From: an uncultured Prevotella sp.
Lineage (GTDB): Bacteria; Bacteroidota; Bacteroidia; Bacteroidales; Bacteroidaceae
NCBI GenBank assembly: GCA_934204655.1
Contig: CAKPZJ010000004.1
Span: 75,841-139,840, forward strand
Direction of reading: 5' to 3'
Length of the DNA: 64,000 bases
Shown: positions 10,901 to 20,049 of the stretch, one piece after another
Layout of the letters: each line of letters opens with the position of its first letter
Position numbering within the stretch: the stretch's first letter is position 1
Made by a program: the position numbers and the translations under genes
Notes under the pieces: generated by a model
What the model was told of the DNA's origin: nothing
Seen by the model: only the letters and a program-made list of their open reading frames with translations
Database searches by the model: none

Positions 10901-11189
10901 GGTACACGAGGGCGAGAGTCTTACCATCGGTGTGCGTAGCAGCAACCGCAAGAACAATGGTTCGGTGGCTACGGGCAACGACCCCACGGGTTGGTTCAAG
11001 GTCGACAACTTTATGATAGAGCGCATAGAGCCGGTTACCGACGGCATCCGTCAGCCCGGCACTACCACTGCCCAGCGCGACCGCGGCATCTACACCCTCC
11101 ACGGCCAGCGGGTGGGCACCACTGATAGCTCCCTGCCTGCTCTCCCGTCTGGTGTCTACATTGTAGGCGGTCGCAAGGTGGTGAAGTGA
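7971..11189 (+). CDS. GH115 alpha-glucuronidase, second tandem copy with one repeat module
   Basis: A 1072-residue paralogue of the preceding enzyme. The start is set by the leader MNRYILSLLLLLGCLSAGAA; an LLGC sequence inside it could be a lipobox, so lipidation at C14 cannot be excluded. Active-site segments are intact: KYRGLFINDEDWG at 189-201, PYKE with E374, and WVDDN with D395. After the catalytic body there is a single copy of the repeat module (about 832-1020), which keeps VPYGW as IPYGW and ends NDPTGWFKVDNF, and then a sorting-like tail with IYTLHGQRV and VYIVGGRKVVK. Similarity to the first copy is high along the whole length, so this looks like a tandem duplication in which one copy gained or lost a module. 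Different linkage or methylation preference between the copies is possible but not shown by the sequence. Confidence 0.92.
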   Translation: MNRYILSLLLLLGCLSAGAAPITITDQATAGAFPIVSARERAAIIYDAADARVVQIAANAVRDDIRAITGSTLSVRSIVQQAPHAIIAGTIGRSKYIDQLIAEGKVSVTDIKDKWETYAIQLVDAPMDGVGQALVICGANPRATAYGLFELSRLMGVSPYIWWADVAPAKHQELYAVGTRTASHEPSVKYRGLFINDEDWGITPWARKKMDTAKNNIGPNTYARVMELLLRLRANTLWPAMHGCSAAFFYYPENIAAAKRYDIVLGSSHCESMMRNNVWEWNRYGGHGNDDWNYRTNTAMVQRYWADRVGQARDMNVMYTLGMRGVHDTGINGYSSTADKVKGLTDIIAYQRRLISDSIGDPTRVPQIFIPYKEVLDAYNAGLKVPDDVTLCWVDDNHGYIRQMPTPEEQARSGGNGIYYHLSYLGTPASYLWLCSTSPSLISYELSKGYANGIRNLWIINVGDIKPAEMELEFCMDLAWDVDAWTPTRAYTYARHWAAKTFGDAYADELAAIKAEYYALAAAGKPELINRIAFTDAERTARVARYEALKTRVDALKSRIPATLQDAYFEMIEYPVKGAADMNIKMLRSEQSFDYAKAGNATRSAAYAAASTTAFNDIVSRTDTYNKVTAGGKWDGMMSYRPGTGGPMSVSVFSQQPVATTADVAPYHAVVYSPDRTYYQSTAYTSASPTVCQLQGLGLNGQSVGVWPLDMTAYATANYSRAPWTKYTVHMKRGLNTLVVRCLPSFPVNATYDLRVGVKMAGGAFRAQSVKTTAMSGKWNRTVADGFSDAIYTYNATADRDVEVTVYFMDPGVVLSDLYVEHSGVEDRTLTDKLLVNADFEYNADNKKADGRGIPYGWTVKGTLSGNSYGVNTDAKNPHGTNCCWFNSKPFPDEFELSQTIPAGKIEPGLYRVSCLFWNQSGNGGNSRIFANNSVQYFGTAMGVQNILTPGELNSYANYEGTPTSDIYLKPMYVYVQVHEGESLTIGVRSSNRKNNGSVATGNDPTGWFKVDNFMIERIEPVTDGIRQPGTTTAQRDRGIYTLHGQRVGTTDSSLPALPSGVYIVGGRKVVK

Positions 11190-11284
11190 TAGCCCCTACA
11201 TCTCCCAGGTGGCCCCCTCAATCCCCCTAAGGGGGACGCAAAAAGCCCAAGTGCCTCTCATTGATATGCCATAAACCATCACGC

Positions 11285-11640
11285 CAGCAGCGCGCGCTGT
11301 AAGCGCAGCAGTATAAAGCCTGGGGCAACGCCCCAGGTATCGTATCCATACCCACAATGCGCGCTGTAGGCGCAAAAGTAGCGAAGCGTAAAATCAAGGG
11401 AACAATTCCTCTGGTTACCATTGTATAAACAAGTATAACACCAGTTATAGGCATACTTGCTGTGGTAACGCCTGCGGCTACTTTTATAGAAAACAGGCTG
11501 CGCCTCGGCCATCCGAGCAAGCTCGTGGCGCTCGGCTTGCACTGTTTTTGCGCCTACAGCGCGTTTTGTGCTTGTGCTTGGCTACCTGGGGCGTTGCCCC
11601 AGGCTTTATACTGCTGCGCTTACAGCGCGCGCTGCTCATG
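11285..11640. repeat. Long inverted repeat pair (dispersed family R2)
   Basis: About 100 bp at 11285-11385 recur inverted at 11545-11640. The best matched block contains CGCGCGCTGTAAGCGCAGCA, then GTATAAAGCCTGGGGCAACG and CCCCAGGTA. Between the arms lies about 160 bp with the motif AAAACAGGCTGCGCCTCGGC at 11490-11509. A third, diverged copy of the arm lies at 46831-46882. Short open frames on both strands here are arm shadows and are not called. No transposase is present, so the structure is passive or mobilised in trans. Confidence 0.75.
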
Positions 11641-11780
11641 TGCGATGGCCTGCAATCATTATAGGCAGTGTTATGGATATTATGGCCAACATGGGTGATG
11701 TCATGGCCGAAGCCGAAACATCGTTTGTAACCCTCAGACCGTCCATCTCTATTCTGGAGCTAATCACAGAAATCGTGGAG

Positions 11781-11854
11781 ACCGGTCTTTACGATTCCCG
11801 GAGCCACCTTTAGCGAGCTGGGAGCCGTCATTAGAAACGTAAAGGCCGGTCTTT
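11781..11854 (-). repeat. Dispersed palindromic element R1, core copy A
   Basis: Read on the minus strand this matches the core found at 20155, 32156, 46671 and 63374: an AGACCGGCCTTTACG-like left arm, the unit GACGGCTCCCAGCTCGCTAA, a second GGCTCCGGGAA unit and a right arm GTAAAGACCGGTCT. Only the core is kept; the outer flanks typical of other copies are absent. Confidence 0.75.
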
Positions 11855-12327
11855 TTATTTCCCGCGTTTTCCTTTATACTTCTAACATCCCTCTTGGGAG
11901 CTTTCGGGGCTGCCGCCTGTGGATACTCAACGCCTTTTTATTCTTTTAGTTTTTGTCTTTTTGCATTGAAATATGCTCCTGTAATTCTTAAATAACGTTA
12001 TCCATAATGGCTGTTTATGGTCGCTACAGATGCCGTGATATCCCTCAAACGAGCTAAAATGAGTTATAAAAATGGCGTGGCTAAAAATAAAAATAAGCTG
12101 ATAATCAGTAATATTTTATCTATAACTATCTATATTTCTAAAATAAAGACAAAAATACTAAAGACAATTAATAAATTTTAATAACTTTGTCGGCGAAAAG
12201 TGCAAAAGCCCTGCCTGTATCTACCAAGATGATGGCGACCTAAAAGCTTAGTCATGGCTACCTTTTCGGCCCTTGTGGCCGCGTCCTGTAAGCGTAACTA
12301 AAATACTAATAATACTAACAATTAATT
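11855..12327 (+). promoter_or_regulatory. AT-rich intergenic region with promoter and leader of the SusCD operon
   Basis: About 330 bp of AT-rich sequence without a supportable gene ends in TAACTTTG (12182-12189), which fits the -7 element of Bacteroidota promoters; no TTTG is seen at the right distance upstream, so activation by a regulator is plausible. Transcription would start near 12195 and give an untranslated leader of about 130 nt before the lipoprotein gene. No regulator gene for this operon is visible in the window. Confidence 0.5.
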
Positions 12328-13713
12328 ATGGCAAAAAAACAAATGAAACGTAGTTGGAGTATCTGCTCACTGCTGATGCTTGTGGCTGCTATGTTCTTTG
12401 TCGGGTGTGATAAAGGTGATTTCAACCCCGACAATGGTATTCATGGTACGCCGTTTGTTCCTGGCCAGTCTACCGTTGTTACTGACTTCCTCCCCAAAAC
12501 TGGTGGTGCCGGTACGCGTTTGGTGGTCTATGGTAAGAATTTTGGCAACGACACCGCGCGTGTACATGTTACCATCGGTGGCGTTCCTGCAAAGGTTATC
12601 AACACTCTTGGTGAGAGCTTGCTCTGCCAAGTGCCTAACAAGGCTTACTCTGGTGAGATTGTCGTGACTGTCCTTGATGAAGAGGGCAACGAACTGCAGA
12701 GCGGCGTGTGCGAAGACAAGTTCGACTATCAGCGCAAGACCCTCGTGTCTACTTTCTGTGGTACTATGTACGAGAATAACACCAAGTACGACGTTAAGGC
12801 GGGTCCCTTTGACGACTGCGGTGGCTTCGACCGTCTTCTCTGGATGAAGTTCGACCCGCTGGACCCCGATATGCTCTATGTAGCTGCTGAGAAGAAGTCG
12901 TTCCGCATCTTTGACTTCCACCGTCAGTATGCCGACGTGTTTACGACTAATATAGATAATGTGTCGAGCTGCGACTTTACCAAGGAAGGCGACCTCGTAC
13001 TCTCGCGCGACCAGAGCAACGACAAGAATATCAGTCTGTACATGTTTACCCGTGAGAGTGGCTTCAAGACCCGCCTCGAGCTCTGCACCGCCCGCGGTGT
13101 CAAGTGCGTGGCTACCCATCCCGTGAACGGGCGTATCTACTATACACTCTACCGTAAGGGCGAGATGTGGTCGGTTGACCCCTACAACCCACTCGATAAC
13201 CACATGGAGGTAGGTCTGCCCCGTACCGGTACCGGTGTACTTATCGTATGGCACCCCACTGGCGACTACTGCTATCTTATACACTATGAGCGTCATACTA
13301 TCTGGCGCTCGGACTACGACAAGACTACCGGCACCATGTCTAACCCCTATCTTATCTGCGGTAAGGACAATACGGCAAACTGGGCCGACGGTGTTGGTTC
13401 CAGCGTACGTATGAAGAAACCTCTCCAGGGCGTATTCGTGAAGAACCCCGAGTATGCCGGTCAGGAGGATGAGTACGACTTCTACTTCTGCGACAATGGT
13501 ACACATAGTATCCGTGTGCTCACCCCGATGGGACGTGTCTACACCTATGCCGGCCGTTCTGACGGTGGTTCTAACGGCTATCGCAACGGTGACCTGCGTA
13601 ACGAGGCCCTCTTCTACTATCCCGAGTCTATTGTCTGGGATGCTAAGCGCGAGTGCTTCCTTATTGGTGACACCAACAACCGCCGTGTGCGCAAGATAGG
13701 TAAGGAAGAGTAA
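12328..13713 (+). CDS. Surface lipoprotein with IPT/TIG domain and NHL-like propeller
   Basis: A 461-residue lipoprotein: a hydrophobic leader ends in the lipobox FVGC with C27 as lipidated residue. Residues about 45-130 read as an immunoglobulin-like IPT/TIG domain (GTRLVVYGKNFG ... VTVLDEEGNEL). The rest (about 140-461) has regularly spaced beta-propeller-like segments ending with DTNNRRVRKI, as in NHL repeats. Such proteins occur in SusCD operons of Bacteroidota and are thought to be surface glycan-binding lipoproteins. It is the first gene of a four-gene operon, 23 bases before susC. Binding rather than catalysis is the likely role; no catalytic residues are recognised. An alternative ATG five codons downstream would keep the lipobox. 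Confidence 0.8.
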   Translation: MAKKQMKRSWSICSLLMLVAAMFFVGCDKGDFNPDNGIHGTPFVPGQSTVVTDFLPKTGGAGTRLVVYGKNFGNDTARVHVTIGGVPAKVINTLGESLLCQVPNKAYSGEIVVTVLDEEGNELQSGVCEDKFDYQRKTLVSTFCGTMYENNTKYDVKAGPFDDCGGFDRLLWMKFDPLDPDMLYVAAEKKSFRIFDFHRQYADVFTTNIDNVSSCDFTKEGDLVLSRDQSNDKNISLYMFTRESGFKTRLELCTARGVKCVATHPVNGRIYYTLYRKGEMWSVDPYNPLDNHMEVGLPRTGTGVLIVWHPTGDYCYLIHYERHTIWRSDYDKTTGTMSNPYLICGKDNTANWADGVGSSVRMKKPLQGVFVKNPEYAGQEDEYDFYFCDNGTHSIRVLTPMGRVYTYAGRSDGGSNGYRNGDLRNEALFYYPESIVWDAKRECFLIGDTNNRRVRKIGKEE

Positions 13714-13736
13714 TAAAACAAAATACTTGAAGACTG

Positions 13737-16700
13737 ATGAAAAGATTTATATTAACCTTCGTAATGTTGCTGGGGCTTACCGTAAGCCTGTGGGCTCAGG
13801 AGTCCTTCACAGTGACAGGTACTGTAACCGACGACAAGAACGAACCCCTGGTGGGCGTGAGCGTGGTTATAGCTGACAACCCCGGTCTGGGAGCTATCAC
13901 TGACCTGGACGGTAAGTACTCTATCAAGGGAGTAACCCAGTACAGCAAGCTGGTATATACCTATATAGGTTACGAGAAGGCTGAACGCATGGTCCGTAAC
14001 CAGCGTGTGATTAACGTGAAGCTGAAAGAGGCGGTTGACAACGTTATCGACCAGGTGGTGGTAACGGCTATGGGTAACCGTAAGAAAATCAACGTGACGG
14101 GTGCCGTTACCAATGTGGATGTAGAGGAACTGAAGGTGAACCCTACCGGTTCTATCTCTAACTCACTGGCCGGTGTGGTTCCTGGTATTCAGGCCATGGC
14201 CACCAGCGGACGCCCCGGTAGCGTGTCAGAGTTCTGGGTACGTAGTATATCTACCTTCGGTGCCAACTCATCTGCCCTCGTTCTGGTCGACGGATTTGAG
14301 CGTAACCTGGACGAAATCAACGTGGAGGACGTAGAGTCGTTCTCTGTACTCAAGGATGCCTCTGAGACGGCCATCTATGGTAGCAAGGGTGCCAACGGTG
14401 TAATCCTTATCACCACCAAGCACGGTAAGGATGGCAAGATCAATATCAATGGTAAGGTAGAGGGCTTCTACAACACGCTGACCAAGCTACCCGACTTCGT
14501 AGATGGTTACACCTACGCCAGCATGGCCAACGAGGCCCGCATAACCCGTAACCAGGACGCACTCTATACACCCGCTGAACTTGAGATGTTCCGTCTGGGT
14601 ATCGACCCCGACCTCTATCCTAACGTAGACTGGATGGACGTGATGATGCGCGACGGTGCCTGGAGTCAGCGTGCCAGCCTCAATATGAATGGTGGTGGTA
14701 AGACCGCCCGTTACTTCGTCTCGGGTAGCTATATCAACCAGCAGGGTATCTATCGTGTTGACGACACGATGAAGGACTACAATACCAATACCAACTATCG
14801 CAAGTGGAACTATCGTATGAACCTCGATATCGACATTACTAAGACCTCGCTCCTCAAGATAGGTCTCTCTGGCTCTCTGGCCAAGCAGAACGACCCAGGT
14901 AGCGGTACCGATGCCGTATGGAATGGTCTTATGGGTTACAACCCTGTTATGGTTCCTGTAATGTACTCTAATGGTTATGTTCCTGCATGGGGTGTCGGTG
15001 GTGGCGACCATGATGGCTACAATCCCTGGGTTTCTGCCACGCAGACTGGTTTCAACGAGTCTTGGACGAATAACATCCAGGCCACTTTGGAATTTATCCA
15101 GAAGCTCGACTTCATTACCAAGGGCCTGAAATTTACATTCCGTTTCGGTTACGATACATACAACAGCAACTGGATTAAGCGTCGTAAGTGGCCTGCTCAG
15201 TACAAGGCTCAGCCCCGTTTCCGCGATGAGAACGGTAATCTGAACTTCACACGTATCGTGGAGGAGCAGCTGATGACCCAGAGCTCTGGGTCAAAAGGCT
15301 CGCGCAATGAGTTCTTAGAGTGGCAGATTAACTATGACCGCACATTTGCCAAGGCCCATCATATAGGAATGATTCTGAAGTACAGCCAGTCGGCTAAGAT
15401 ACAGACACAGAACCTCGGTACCGACCTGAAGAATGGTATGTCGCGTCGTAATCAGAGCTTGGCCGGTCGTTTCGAGTACGACTGGAAGCACCGCTACTAC
15501 ATCAACTTCAACTTCGGTTACACCGGTTCTGAGAATTTCCACAAGGACCACCGTTTCGGTTTCTTCCCCGCTCTCTCGGGTGCATGGAACATCTCGGAGG
15601 AGCCTATCATCAAGAAGACATTCCCATGGATTGAGATGTTCAAGATACGCTACTCTTGGGGTAAGGCCGGTAACGACAACCTGGGCAACAATGTACGCTT
15701 CCCCTACCTGTACACCCTGGCCACTACTTCTGGCAACGTGTACAACTTCGGTGACTACAACTACGACCGCGCTTATCAGGGTATCTACTATTCACAGCTC
15801 GCATCAGAGAATGTGTCATGGGAAATTGCCCGCAAGAGCGACCTCGGTCTCGACTTCTCGTTCTTTAACGATGCTCTCTCTGGCTCGGTAGACTATTTCT
15901 ACGAGCACCGCTCGGGTATCTATATGCAGCGTAACTACCTCTCAGCCATGGTGGGTATCAATAGTGGTGCGCCTAAGGCTAATGTGGGTGAGGTTAAGGC
16001 CAGCGGTTTCGATGGCAACTTTGCCCTGAAGCACAAGTTCGGCCCCGTACGCCTTACGCTCCGTGGCAACATCACCTATAGCAAGAACGAAATCTTGGAG
16101 TACGATGAGGAGTACACCGTGTATGGTTACAAGCAGTACGCCGGTCACCGTATCAACCAGGCCCGCGGTCTGATAGCCTTAGGCCTCTTCAAGGACTACG
16201 ACGATATTCGCAACAGCCCTAAGCAGACTTTCGGCGACTACATGCCTGGTGATATTAAGTATAAGGATGTCAACGGTGATGGTGTTATTGACGGCAACGA
16301 CGTCTGCGCCATTGGTGCTACCACCAAGCCTAACCTTACTTATGGTTTCGGTTTCAGCGTTAACTGGAAAGGCCTCGACTTCAATGCCCACTTCCAGGGT
16401 GTAGGTAAGTCTACCTACTTCATCAACGGTTCTACCGTATATATGTTCAGTACCTCTGACGGTTGGGGTAACGTACTCAAGGAAATGGCTTATGGCAGCC
16501 GCTGGATTTCCCGCGAAATCTCGGGCACCGAGGCTACCGAGGACGTTAACGCCGCCTATCCCCGTCTGAGCTACGGTACCAGCAGCATGACCTCGGGTGC
16601 CGGTAACAACTACCGCGCTTCTACTTTCTGGCTGCGCGACGGCTCGTACATGCGCCTGAAGACCCTCGACATCGGCTACACACTGCCTACCGCCTGGGTT

Positions 16701-16859
16701 CGCAAGGTCCACATGAACAAGGTTCGTGTCTACTTCGTCGGTACTAACCTCCTGACCTTCTCTAAGTTCAAGCTCTGGGATCCTGAGCTGGGTAGCGCCA
16801 CCGGTAAGAACTACCCGCTTAGCCGCACCTACTCTCTGGGTGTATCATTAAACCTGTAA
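13737..16859 (+). CDS. SusC-like TonB-dependent outer-membrane glycan transporter
   Basis: A 1040-residue protein with a signal peptide (about 1-20), a carboxypeptidase-regulatory-like beta domain (about 25-105, starting FTVTGTVTDDKNEPLVGVSV), a TonB-box-like segment DQVVVTAMG, a plug domain (about 120-230, with LVDGFERNLDEINVEDVESF and YGSKGANGVILITT) and a long C-terminal beta-barrel ending in the aromatic-rich pattern typical of outer-membrane proteins. It imports oligosaccharides with energy from TonB-ExbBD. SusD follows 23 bases downstream, so the two should form the usual bucket-and-lid complex. Its length is normal for the family. The transported glycan cannot be read from the sequence. 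Confidence 0.96.
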   Translation: MKRFILTFVMLLGLTVSLWAQESFTVTGTVTDDKNEPLVGVSVVIADNPGLGAITDLDGKYSIKGVTQYSKLVYTYIGYEKAERMVRNQRVINVKLKEAVDNVIDQVVVTAMGNRKKINVTGAVTNVDVEELKVNPTGSISNSLAGVVPGIQAMATSGRPGSVSEFWVRSISTFGANSSALVLVDGFERNLDEINVEDVESFSVLKDASETAIYGSKGANGVILITTKHGKDGKININGKVEGFYNTLTKLPDFVDGYTYASMANEARITRNQDALYTPAELEMFRLGIDPDLYPNVDWMDVMMRDGAWSQRASLNMNGGGKTARYFVSGSYINQQGIYRVDDTMKDYNTNTNYRKWNYRMNLDIDITKTSLLKIGLSGSLAKQNDPGSGTDAVWNGLMGYNPVMVPVMYSNGYVPAWGVGGGDHDGYNPWVSATQTGFNESWTNNIQATLEFIQKLDFITKGLKFTFRFGYDTYNSNWIKRRKWPAQYKAQPRFRDENGNLNFTRIVEEQLMTQSSGSKGSRNEFLEWQINYDRTFAKAHHIGMILKYSQSAKIQTQNLGTDLKNGMSRRNQSLAGRFEYDWKHRYYINFNFGYTGSENFHKDHRFGFFPALSGAWNISEEPIIKKTFPWIEMFKIRYSWGKAGNDNLGNNVRFPYLYTLATTSGNVYNFGDYNYDRAYQGIYYSQLASENVSWEIARKSDLGLDFSFFNDALSGSVDYFYEHRSGIYMQRNYLSAMVGINSGAPKANVGEVKASGFDGNFALKHKFGPVRLTLRGNITYSKNEILEYDEEYTVYGYKQYAGHRINQARGLIALGLFKDYDDIRNSPKQTFGDYMPGDIKYKDVNGDGVIDGNDVCAIGATTKPNLTYGFGFSVNWKGLDFNAHFQGVGKSTYFINGSTVYMFSTSDGWGNVLKEMAYGSRWISREISGTEATEDVNAAYPRLSYGTSSMTSGAGNNYRASTFWLRDGSYMRLKTLDIGYTLPTAWVRKVHMNKVRVYFVGTNLLTFSKFKLWDPELGSATGKNYPLSRTYSLGVSLNL

Positions 16860-16882
16860 TAGACATAGTAATAATATAGAAT

Positions 16883-18955
16883 ATGAAAAAGATATATATA
16901 TTGTCAGCCGTCCTCGGTCTCTCATCTATGCTTGTGGGCTGTAAGGATTATCTTGACTCTGACTACATCTTTGACGAGCGCTTGCAGACCGACGATATCT
17001 ACAAGAACAAGGATTATGTCAACCGTTTCCTGGCTGAAGCATACCAGTACCTGGGCAACACATTCGTGCAGGACATCTGCTGTAAGGATGGCAACCCCTT
17101 CAACTTCGCCGACGATATGGCTTACAGCGACCGTACCGGTATAAGTAACGACTACGGAACTTGGCGTAACGGTGTGTACAGCGAGTATGGTACCAAGAAC
17201 AACTCTCTGCTCACCTGGACTGCCTGCTACCAGGGTATCCGTCAGGCTGCACTCTTCCTCAAGGATATTGACAAGTGTACCGCCTTTACTGCTGACGAGG
17301 TGACCGACCTGAAGGGTCAGGCCAACTTCCTGATAGGCTATTTCTACTGGTATATGCTGCGTATGTACGGACCTATACCAATCATTCCGGGCGACGGAAC
17401 GCTCGACTACATGCAGAGTTATAACGGCCTGTCGCTGCCGCGTAACACCTACGACGAGTGTGTGGCCGAGATAGAGAACCGCATGCTCACCGCTGCTCAG
17501 ATGTTACCTCTTACACGTTCAGCTCAGGAGATTGCGCGTCCAACTCGTGGCGCCGCGCTGGCCGTTCGTGCTCGCACACTTCTCTATGCAGCCAGCCCGC
17601 TTATGAACGGTAAGGCCCCCGAGGAGTATGCCTCTGAGATGGTTAACGACAAGGGCGAGCGCCTGCTTCCCACCCAGTACGACGAGCGTAAGTGGGCCCG
17701 CGCCGCTGCTGCCGCACGCGACGTGATGAACCTCAATACCTACCGGCTCTACGTGGCTTATACCCGTACGCAGACTGCTGACGAGTATGCTTACCCGCTT
17801 ACCATTACGCCTCCCCACGATGCTCAGTTCTCTGACAAGGACTGGCCCAACGGATGGCGTAACATCGACCCGTTTGAGTCTTACCGCTCTATCTTCACCG
17901 GTCAGGTTCCCGGCAACGAGAATCCCGAGATTATCTTCACCCATGGCCAGAACCAGGGTGCCGAGGATATCCGCGTGCTTGTTATGCACATGCTGCCCCA
18001 GGTCGAGGCCCATGGCTACAACACCATCTGTATGACCCTCAAGCAGCAGGACGCTTACTACATGGCCGACGGCTCTGACGTTCCCGGTAAGGACAAGGAG
18101 ATAGGCCGTGGCGACGGTTCCGACCGTGTGCAGGGCTATATGGACGACGACGTGCGCGACCAGTATCCTTACTGCGACATCCCCGACGGCGTGTCTCTCC
18201 AGAACGCCAACCGTGAGCCTCGTTTCTACGCTTCGGTAGGTTACAACGGCGCCATCTGGAACCTGCTCAACGCCAAGACCCAGGAAGACGAGAAGAAGAA
18301 CTGCCAGGTATGGTACTACCGCGGCACCAATGACGGTTACCGCTCTGGCGGTGGCTGGCCCAAGACGGGTATCGGTGTCAAGAAGTACGTTCACCCCGAC
18401 GACATCGCCGACACTGACGAGGGCGCTTACCGTCGCGAGCGTATCACCTACCGTGTAGACCCCGTTATCCGCTATGCCGAGGTGCTGCTGAGCTATGCCG
18501 AGGCTCTCAACGAGCTGACCCAGAGCTACGAGATACCCTCGTGGGACGGCAGCACTACCTATACCATCAGCCGCGATGTCAATGAGATGAAGAAGGGTGT
18601 ACAGCCTGTGCGTATCCGTGCCGGTGTGCCCGACTATGCTGAAGACGTGTACGCCAGTCAGGACAAGATGCGCGCCAAACTGAAGCGCGAGCGCCAGATA
18701 GAGTTCTTCGCCGAGGGCCAGCGTTACTTCGACCTGCGCCGCTGGATGGATGCTCCCAAGGAAGAGACCATCCCCGTGTGGGGCTACAACATGCTTGCCA
18801 CCAAGAATATGCGCGACATCTATTACACACCTATTATGATACAGGATTACCCCTGTACGTTTACTAAGAAGATGTGGTTCTGGCCTATCTCGCTCGATGA
18901 GCTGAAGCGCAACAAGCGTCTCACTCAGAACCCTGGCTGGACATATCCTGAATAA
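16883..18955 (+). CDS. SusD-like outer-membrane glycan-binding lipoprotein
   Basis: A 690-residue lipoprotein with lipobox LVGC (C20). The N-terminal region has the helical TPR-like pattern of SusD and the C-terminal third carries the conserved RagB/SusD segment (YRVDPVIRYAEVLLSYAEAL, then RERQIEFFAEGQRYFDLRRW). It caps the SusC barrel and captures oligosaccharides at the surface. At 690 residues it is longer than most SusD proteins (about 500-600), with extra sequence in the middle (about 340-500) that may shape the binding site. It lies between susC and a DUF1735/DUF4361-type lipoprotein gene with gaps of 23 and 22 bases, a standard operon layout. Confidence 0.95.
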   Translation: MKKIYILSAVLGLSSMLVGCKDYLDSDYIFDERLQTDDIYKNKDYVNRFLAEAYQYLGNTFVQDICCKDGNPFNFADDMAYSDRTGISNDYGTWRNGVYSEYGTKNNSLLTWTACYQGIRQAALFLKDIDKCTAFTADEVTDLKGQANFLIGYFYWYMLRMYGPIPIIPGDGTLDYMQSYNGLSLPRNTYDECVAEIENRMLTAAQMLPLTRSAQEIARPTRGAALAVRARTLLYAASPLMNGKAPEEYASEMVNDKGERLLPTQYDERKWARAAAAARDVMNLNTYRLYVAYTRTQTADEYAYPLTITPPHDAQFSDKDWPNGWRNIDPFESYRSIFTGQVPGNENPEIIFTHGQNQGAEDIRVLVMHMLPQVEAHGYNTICMTLKQQDAYYMADGSDVPGKDKEIGRGDGSDRVQGYMDDDVRDQYPYCDIPDGVSLQNANREPRFYASVGYNGAIWNLLNAKTQEDEKKNCQVWYYRGTNDGYRSGGGWPKTGIGVKKYVHPDDIADTDEGAYRRERITYRVDPVIRYAEVLLSYAEALNELTQSYEIPSWDGSTTYTISRDVNEMKKGVQPVRIRAGVPDYAEDVYASQDKMRAKLKRERQIEFFAEGQRYFDLRRWMDAPKEETIPVWGYNMLATKNMRDIYYTPIMIQDYPCTFTKKMWFWPISLDELKRNKRLTQNPGWTYPE

Positions 18956-18977
18956 TCCTTTTAGCAGAACAATAGTT

Positions 18978-19976
18978 ATGAAACAGATATTTAAGTTAGT
19001 TATTATGTTGGTTGTTGCAGTGGGCTTTGCCTCCTGCAACAACGAATGGGAAAACGAGCAGTTCGCCCAGTACGTTTCTTTCAAGAGCGTGCCCACTACT
19101 CTTGGCATTACCGACACCTATTTGCGTTACAAGACTGCGGGCGAGGTTACCTACGAGCTTCCTATCATCATCAGTGGCTCTACTAACAACAAGACCGACC
19201 GTGTGGTCAAGGTCGCCATAGACCCCGATACCCTGGCCGACCTTAATATACGTAAGTTCGGTGGCCGTCCGGAACTTTATTTCAAGGAGTTGCCCTCGCA
19301 GTACTATTCGTTTCCGTCAGAGGTAACCATACCTGCCGGCAAGAACCAGGGCGTGCTGCCCATTACGTTCAAGCTGCAGGGTCTGGACCAGTCAGAGAAG
19401 TGGGTGCTGCCCATCGCCATCGTCGACGAGCCGGGGGCCAACTACAAGGCCAACCCGCGCAAGTATTACCGCAAGGCCATCCTGCGCATCCGTCCGTTCA
19501 ACGACTTCTCGGGCACCTACTCTGGCTCACAGCTCATGTCTGTCCTCTCTGACGACCCCTCGCAGAAGGCTAACCGTAGCGACCAGCGCTGCTATGTGGT
19601 TAACGACAGCACCGTGTTCTTCTATGCCGGTCTGCGCGACATCGACTACCTGGACCGTAAGAACTACAAGGTGTTTTTCCACTTCACCAAGGAGCGTTAC
19701 CGTATGCAGAAGTACTATGTAGACATCTATGCCGAGAACCCCGAGCTCAATTTCAAGGTCAACGGCCGCGCCTGCTACTCGGTAGTCAAGGAGATGGATG
19801 CCACCAAGACTTATCTGCAGCATACCTACATCACGATAGAGAATATAGACTACGAGTTTACCGACTACACCACCATTCCTACCTATCCTCTGAAGTATCA
19901 TATCACGGGTTCGCTCACCTTGCAGCGTGACCTCAACACGTTGATACCCGACCAGGACCAGGGTATTCAGTGGTAA
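18978..19976 (+). CDS. DUF1735/DUF4361-type surface lipoprotein
   Basis: A 332-residue lipoprotein with lipobox FASC (C20). The N-terminal part (about 25-150) has the beta-sandwich pattern of DUF1735, including the segment about insensitivity to TYELPIIISGSTNN and KVAIDPDTLADLN. The C-terminal part (about 170-330) resembles DUF4361. These proteins accompany SusCD pairs, sit on the outer membrane and are presumed glycan-binding; a few distant relatives are enzymes, but no catalytic motif is seen here. It is the last gene of the operon and a strong terminator lies 22 bases after its stop codon. Confidence 0.82.
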   Translation: MKQIFKLVIMLVVAVGFASCNNEWENEQFAQYVSFKSVPTTLGITDTYLRYKTAGEVTYELPIIISGSTNNKTDRVVKVAIDPDTLADLNIRKFGGRPELYFKELPSQYYSFPSEVTIPAGKNQGVLPITFKLQGLDQSEKWVLPIAIVDEPGANYKANPRKYYRKAILRIRPFNDFSGTYSGSQLMSVLSDDPSQKANRSDQRCYVVNDSTVFFYAGLRDIDYLDRKNYKVFFHFTKERYRMQKYYVDIYAENPELNFKVNGRACYSVVKEMDATKTYLQHTYITIENIDYEFTDYTTIPTYPLKYHITGSLTLQRDLNTLIPDQDQGIQW

Positions 19977-19998
19977 GCATACATATCATTATAACCGA

Positions 19999-20032
19999 GG
20001 GCCCGCAGGTGGAAACATCTGCGGGCCCTTTT
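19999..20032 (+). terminator. Rho-independent terminator of the SusCD operon
   Basis: A perfect 10-bp stem, GGGCCCGCAG pairing with CTGCGGGCCC, has a 10-nt loop and runs into TTTT. It ends the four-gene operon. Confidence 0.92.
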
Positions 20033-20049
20033 GCGATTTTTAGAAGTGA

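Noticed and set aside
11227..11813. Several short open frames in the repeat region
   Set aside because: They translate the R2 and R1 repeats on both strands (hence the mirrored CAYSARC-type peptides) and have no independent support.
17519..19117. Long minus-strand open frame antisense to susD (532 codons)
   Set aside because: It mirrors a clear SusD gene, has no signal or domain, and similar antisense frames occur opposite many genes here because of their base composition.
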